A stretch of DNA of 64,000 nt, taken from positions 29,354,877 to 29,418,876 of the forward strand of contig JAKSZU010000016.1 of NCBI GenBank assembly GCA_026018925.1, given 5' to 3'. The stretch's first letter is position 1. Each line of letters opens with the position of its first letter. Shown here one piece after another: positions 59,346 through 64,000 of the stretch. Under the pieces are notes generated by a model. It was given only the letters and a program-made list of their open reading frames with translations, had not been told where the DNA came from and made no database searches. This stretch comes from Tupaia tana. Lineage: Eukaryota > Chordata > Mammalia > Scandentia > Tupaiidae. A program made the translations under genes and the position numbers.

Positions 59346-61689
59346 CATTTTGGAAATGTACTAATACTAATAAGTACTAAATTGCCTGTAATATTACTGC
59401 TAATTTATATCTGGATTTTGTTCTTCTTGCTTCTTGCAAATGTGAACAATTATCTCCAGGCACTGAAATGACATGCATTTGAATGATTTAGAATGCAAAA
59501 CAACACTGATTTCTTTAAATTAAGAGAGGGGGAAAAATGTGTGTTTAGAAGAGAATGTGGCTTCTTCTCATGCTATTCCTAATATAAGGCTAGGGTGAGC
59601 AGTTAATATTTGTTGTTATCTATTTGTTAGAGTGTTAGAGTTCTGTATAATAGGATTGTCTGAGTTTTTTGGAGGAAAAAGTTTCACATAGACAAGCAAT
59701 ACAATATAAAAGAATCTGAGTGAAACATAATCAATGTGACAAAGGAAAAGAGGTTACTAAAAACTTTTCATATTCATATTTCACATCCTGGAATTATCAG
59801 AACTGACCAAGGATGTTAACCTGGAATGGTTGAGCTGAATTATTTACTTCTATAAATATATCTATGCTTCCAGAAATCCATTTCTCCCTGATTTTTGGTT
59901 TATTTGCCTTAAGTAGTGTCTTCAAATGTTCATATGGTTTAGATGGTCTTCAATCAAAGGTAATAATTTTTATGTGATATTTTTATCATTTCCATAACAA
60001 CCATTTATGAGCGAATATGTCACAAAGACAATTATAACTTTGGGTGTGGAATAAATAACATCACTAAGAATGAAATATCACTAAGACAAAGATGCTGCTT
60101 GTACAATAAACACATAAGTTGAAAACAGACAAGATGGAACATCAAGATGTTCCAATTAAAAAAAATTCATTGCACTTTTAAGTTGTCTGCCAGTGAAGGA
60201 ATCCTCAATGTGAGTTTTGGCAGATTTTTTTTTTCCTCAATCAGTAGTGATAATGGATCAACGGTATGTATTACCCATTTAGAGTTTAGGACTATTCTCA
60301 GTTTCTCCAAGTCTAGATTTTTATCTAGCTGCATAGGATAAAACACTTCCAAAACACTATTGTTATGTGTACCTGTAACTTGGCATTTAGAGCAAAAATG
60401 CTCCAATCTCTTTCGATCTAAAAAAAAAAAAAAAATTGCTTTGCCTCTGAAGACAACCTCTCATTCCAATGGAAACCACCAGCTTTGGTTATGCTAGTGG
60501 GCATCTGTGATGCTTTACAAGATGAGAGGGACATTTTTGAACAAAGACTAACACTACTATGAGAACAGAAGATAATATGAAATATTATTCTTCTACCTAG
60601 GGTAATAACTTCTACCTAGGGAAATAACTTCTACCTAGGGTTATTTTCACAGCACCAAAGATAATTTTCTTTACCATTTACCCAGAAATGAAAATTGTAT
60701 TTGGGATGGTATAAATGGTATAGTGGATGCCCAAAATGTGTTAAGCTAATGAATAAATTAACATAGCAACAGATACCAGGAAAGCATAAACAGAAATGCC
60801 TATTCTGTAACTTCCAGAATGTTTTTCCACAAAGATGAAATTCCAGCCTCAGGATAAAGACCATGAACCTGAATCCTTTCTTTGCATAAATCTGCCACTC
60901 TTCTCTTTCGCTAATAGAGCTCACAAATCCTCCCGTAATGCACATTTCCGATCAGGTACAAGGTCCTGGCAAGGGTAGTGCAAATTGCTCTGATTGTTGA
61001 GAAATGAGGCTAGAGAATAAGGCAGAGACCGAACCACACAGTAAGTCATAGTGGGCACTGGAGTTGTCTCTAAAAGTTTAAGTTAAAACTTTTATCTATT
61101 TTTATACTTTTCTTATAATCTGATTTGTTTTAAATTGATTTCACCAGAGTGAAAATTGTTCTTGTAAAGAGATTGTAGAAAAAGGGGTGTATGACCTATA
61201 AAGAGATAAACTCCAACTTCATTAGGAATCTAAATGTAAGAAATGAAACAATGCAGACATTGGAATAAAATGTGGGTTAATTCCTTTTTAACCTTGGTTT
61301 GGGAAAGGTTTCCTGATTATGTCTTACAATTTAGAGGGAATAAATGATAGATACATTTGATTACAAAATATTTCACATGAAAAAATAAAACAGCAAAAAA
61401 CCATAAACAACAGATAGGGGTGTGATGAAAGGACAAAGGAGTCAAAATGAAGCTCCTAATGGAGAATACTAGAACAATATGAGCTAGAAACTCAATAATG
61501 ATGATATTGAATAATAATATATAAAGAAACAAAAGTTTATACTGATTTAAAGACATGAATAAGAAAGAAAGAATATCTATCTTTTCTTTAAGGACTGTAA
61601 TGAATAAATATAGAAAAAGGGAAATAGAAAAATCATAATTAGACAACAACATTATAATCATTGTTGCAGACAAAAACCACAAAATACAA
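59346..61689. other. No gene; one short tandem repeat
   Basis: Mostly unrecognised AT-rich sequence. The stretch at 60594-60640 holds about 2.5 copies of a 19-bp unit beginning ctacctaggg. Confidence 0.45.
60594..60640 (+). repeat. 19-bp tandem repeat
   Basis: The unit ctacctagggtaataactt occurs twice, with one substitution, then partly again. Confidence 0.85.
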
Positions 61690-62795
61690 GTGTGTGTATG
61701 TGCTTAATTTTTTTAACCACCCGTGCTTTGGCCAGCACTAAGGTTGTTTCCTGAACTTGGCTATTGTGAATAGTGCTGCAATGAACATGGTGATGCAGAT
61801 ATCTCTGTGTGATGATTTCATTTACTTTAAGTACATACCCAAAAGTGGGATTTCTGGATTTCATCTCGTGGTCCTATTTTCAATATTTTAAGGAACCTCC
61901 ATACCATTTTTCATAATGACTGTGCTGATTTACATTCCCACTAGCAGTGTATAAGTGTTCCCTTTTCTCCATACCTTCACCAACACTTGTCATTTCTTTT
62001 CTTTTTGAATGGGTAAAGGATAGTTTCTTGAACAGATAGTGTGGAGAAAACTGAATATTCACATGCAAAAGAATGAAACTAGATCCTTATACCATATATA
62101 AAAGTCAACTCAAAAAAAAAAAAAAGGATAAATGGATAAAAGACCTATAGGTAAAAACTGAAACCATAAAATATCTAGAAGAAAACATAGGGGGAAAGCT
62201 CCTTAGGGGGCCCAGTGGTGGTGAAGCAGTAACAAAATGATCCACATGGAAAAGGTCCCAAACTGGGACCTTCTTTTGCATGCCAAGTGTATATACACAC
62301 ATATGTGTGCCTATGACCTGGACTGGCTAAGACCTGGGGTATATTATGATGTGAGGACTCTGTTGGGGATGCCTGTCTCTCTGTTCTTGCTCTTTCTCTG
62401 TTATGGAGAAATAAATTTAAAAATTATAAAAATCTTCTTGATATTTGCTTTGACAATAATTATTTTTTGATAACATACCAGAAGCACAGGCAACAAAAGA
62501 AAAATAATACACAAGTGGTATTATATAAAATTGAAAACATTTTATAGAGCAATAAAAAAATAAGAAGGCAGCTTATGAATTGGGAGAAAATATTTGTGAA
62601 CTACGTATCTGATAAAAGAGTAATGTCTAAAATATGTAAGGAAAGAAATCACACAGTTACCAAAAAGAAAAAGAAAAAATGTCAAATGATTATTTTTCCA
62701 AAGAAGACATAAAAGTCATCACTAGGTATATGAAAAGAGGTTCAATATCACAAATTAGAAGGGAAATGCAAATCAAAACCACAATAAATAAATAT
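61690..62795 (-). repeat. Old L1 fragment with internal inversion
   Basis: 61690-62030 is ORF2 tail sequence in reverse, and 62035-62795 is upstream ORF2 sequence in sense. On the minus strand this is a 5'-inverted L1, as made by twin priming. A family-B SINE interrupts the inverted part. Confidence 0.6.
62206..62430 (+). repeat. Family-B SINE inserted in old L1
   Basis: The head 'gggggcccagtggtggtgaag' and the end 'gttatggagaaataaat' bracket it. L1 sequence continues on both sides. Confidence 0.75.
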
Positions 62796-62796
62796 A

Positions 62797-62828
62797 TATA
62801 ATATATATATATACACACATATATATAT

Positions 62829-62880
<52 letters not shown>
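62797..62880 (+). repeat. (TA)n microsatellite
   Basis: Long TA run with few interruptions, likely polymorphic and error-prone. Confidence 0.95.
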
Positions 62881-62882
<2 letters not shown>

Positions 62883-64000
62883 ACATACATCTTTAGGATA
62901 AAAAGCAAATGTGAAGCTGCTGGGTCAAAGCATACACAAACTTTTGGCTTTTGACACATATTGCCCAAAGGGTCTCCAGAATCTTCCCACCTACTCAGTT
63001 CCATCCAGCAGGCCTCAGCAAGAGCATATAATTTTATTATGCTCCTTAGAGCTGGAAGTAAGCAAGAGTGACATAATGTTGGGGCAATGTGCAGAGACCC
63101 GATTGTGCAGGCTGGGCCATTTATCCTTTATTCTTGGTGTGATGATTGGTCACTGGAAGCTCAGTAGCAGGGAAGTGATCTGATCTACTTTATGTGATAG
63201 GTGCTGTGTCTGTGCTTCTTAAAATGGTCCCTGAGATTGTATTATACCTGGGTGTTTCCCTTTGACCTTGGCTCCGAAATCATCTAAGTAAAAAGGCAAT
63301 ATGATAGTTGACCTCTTATGCAATCTGCTTATCTTCAAGTGGGGAATCCCAAAAGGTAGGACCGGCAAGAGAAGAGGGAGTGTGCAGAAGCTTTATTCAG
63401 GGGGAAGGAGTCGAAGGGTGGGATGGAAAAAGGCAGAAAATGGGAAAGACCTCCCCACTGCAAAAGCCTTTCCAGGAGTCTCTGTTAATAAATTCAACCT
63501 TACCTGCTGTACATAGTGTTTTAAACTGAAATGAAGAGCAATGGGGAGTTGAAAGTCACAACTCCCAGACGCTGACAGTTTTCTGCTAGCTTTGAAACCT
63601 GGCAGAAAATACATCACCCAGGGTAAGAAGAACATAAGGTGGCACAGGAAAGAGCCATTCAGAGATAATTCTCTGTTAAATACTAGATCTATCTTTGGGT
63701 GCGACTCAGTAATTCTTCATGTGAAGATGTTTATCACACTTGGGATGACAAAATATATCTGATATAAATGACCAGAATCTCCTAAATCTTTATAGCTTTT
63801 AAGAAGTGCAGATTAGAGAGTATGATAGAGACAGTATATGAGTCATTAAATGGATCCATCAGATAGCTTTTTAAAATATTTAGAGAAAGGTTAAATGAGA
63901 CCAATAAAAACACTAAAGTAGAAAATGTTAAAACTTCTCTCCAAAAGGTCTTGCCATTGATTGGGACTTATAAGTACTGAGGTTCTTTAAACATTTCAGG
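62881..64000. other. Unrecognised except a possible L2 scrap
   Basis: 63075-63190 ('gggaagtgatctgatctact' at its end) resembles the reverse complement of an L2 segment. No gene is visible to the end of the window. Confidence 0.4.

Noticed and set aside
60167-60406. Minus-strand 79-residue frame next to an A run at 60420 as a retrocopy
   Set aside because: The A run is on the wrong side for a minus-strand retrocopy, and the protein is not recognisable.
62797-62880. Long TA run as an origin or functional element
   Set aside because: An ordinary dinucleotide microsatellite next to old L1 sequence.

Overview
This is a nuclear, non-coding window from a placental mammal, and almost all of it is repeats. 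I see no exon of an ordinary gene, no tRNA or rRNA gene and no CRISPR array. The recognisable material is one intact LINE-1 (L1), one processed pseudogene, about 36 copies of two tRNA-derived SINE families, and fossils of MIR, L2, older L1, LTR elements and DNA transposons. The SINEs match none of the primate, mouse, dog, cow or rabbit families I know. One old SINE relic (11640-11880) seems to join a tRNA-like head to a 7SL/Alu-like body, which points to Euarchontoglires. My best guess, not proven, is a colugo or a tree shrew.

The centrepiece is a full-length L1 at 17117-23899, flanked by a perfect 17-bp target-site duplication (17100-17116 and 23900-23916). Its 5' end is an array of eleven 129-bp monomers, followed by a 224-bp unique leader, an intact ORF1 (319 codons), a 44-bp gap, an intact ORF2 (1285 codons with endonuclease, reverse transcriptase and Cys-rich motifs all present), a 3' UTR and a poly(A) tail. 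The monomers differ by only two substitutions that I could find. The element therefore looks very young and possibly still able to move. It sits inside an older L1 3' end on the opposite strand (16835-17099 and 23917-24420), whose sequence reads straight across the insertion.

Layout. 1-16830: dense SINE insertions in old sequence, including a SINE inside a SINE (1457-1977), a Tigger-like DNA transposon (4722-5020), fragments of old L1 (11155-12820) and MIRs. 16835-24420: young L1 in old L1. 24500-34030: SINEs, an LTR (25332-25868), L2 in both orientations, a mariner-type MITE and a MER5A-like hAT fossil. 34100-37985: a decayed region that may be an endogenous-retrovirus relic, carrying a MALSU1 retrocopy on the minus strand (35788-36526). 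40690-42440: a long L2 fragment split by an LTR and two small mariner-like MITEs. 42908: a 44-bp T tract that may mark an unassigned retrocopy. 43600-54300: mostly unrecognised AT-rich sequence with a gutted L1 (48955-50720) and a few insertions. 54340-55800: L2 split by a second SINE-in-SINE. 59331-64000: AT-rich, with an inverted L1 fragment (61690-62795).

Functionally, the only plausible active genes are the two L1 ORFs. Their proteins would also supply the machinery that mobilised the SINEs and the MALSU1 mRNA: these carry A-rich tails, and many copies have direct repeats of the kind L1-driven insertion leaves.
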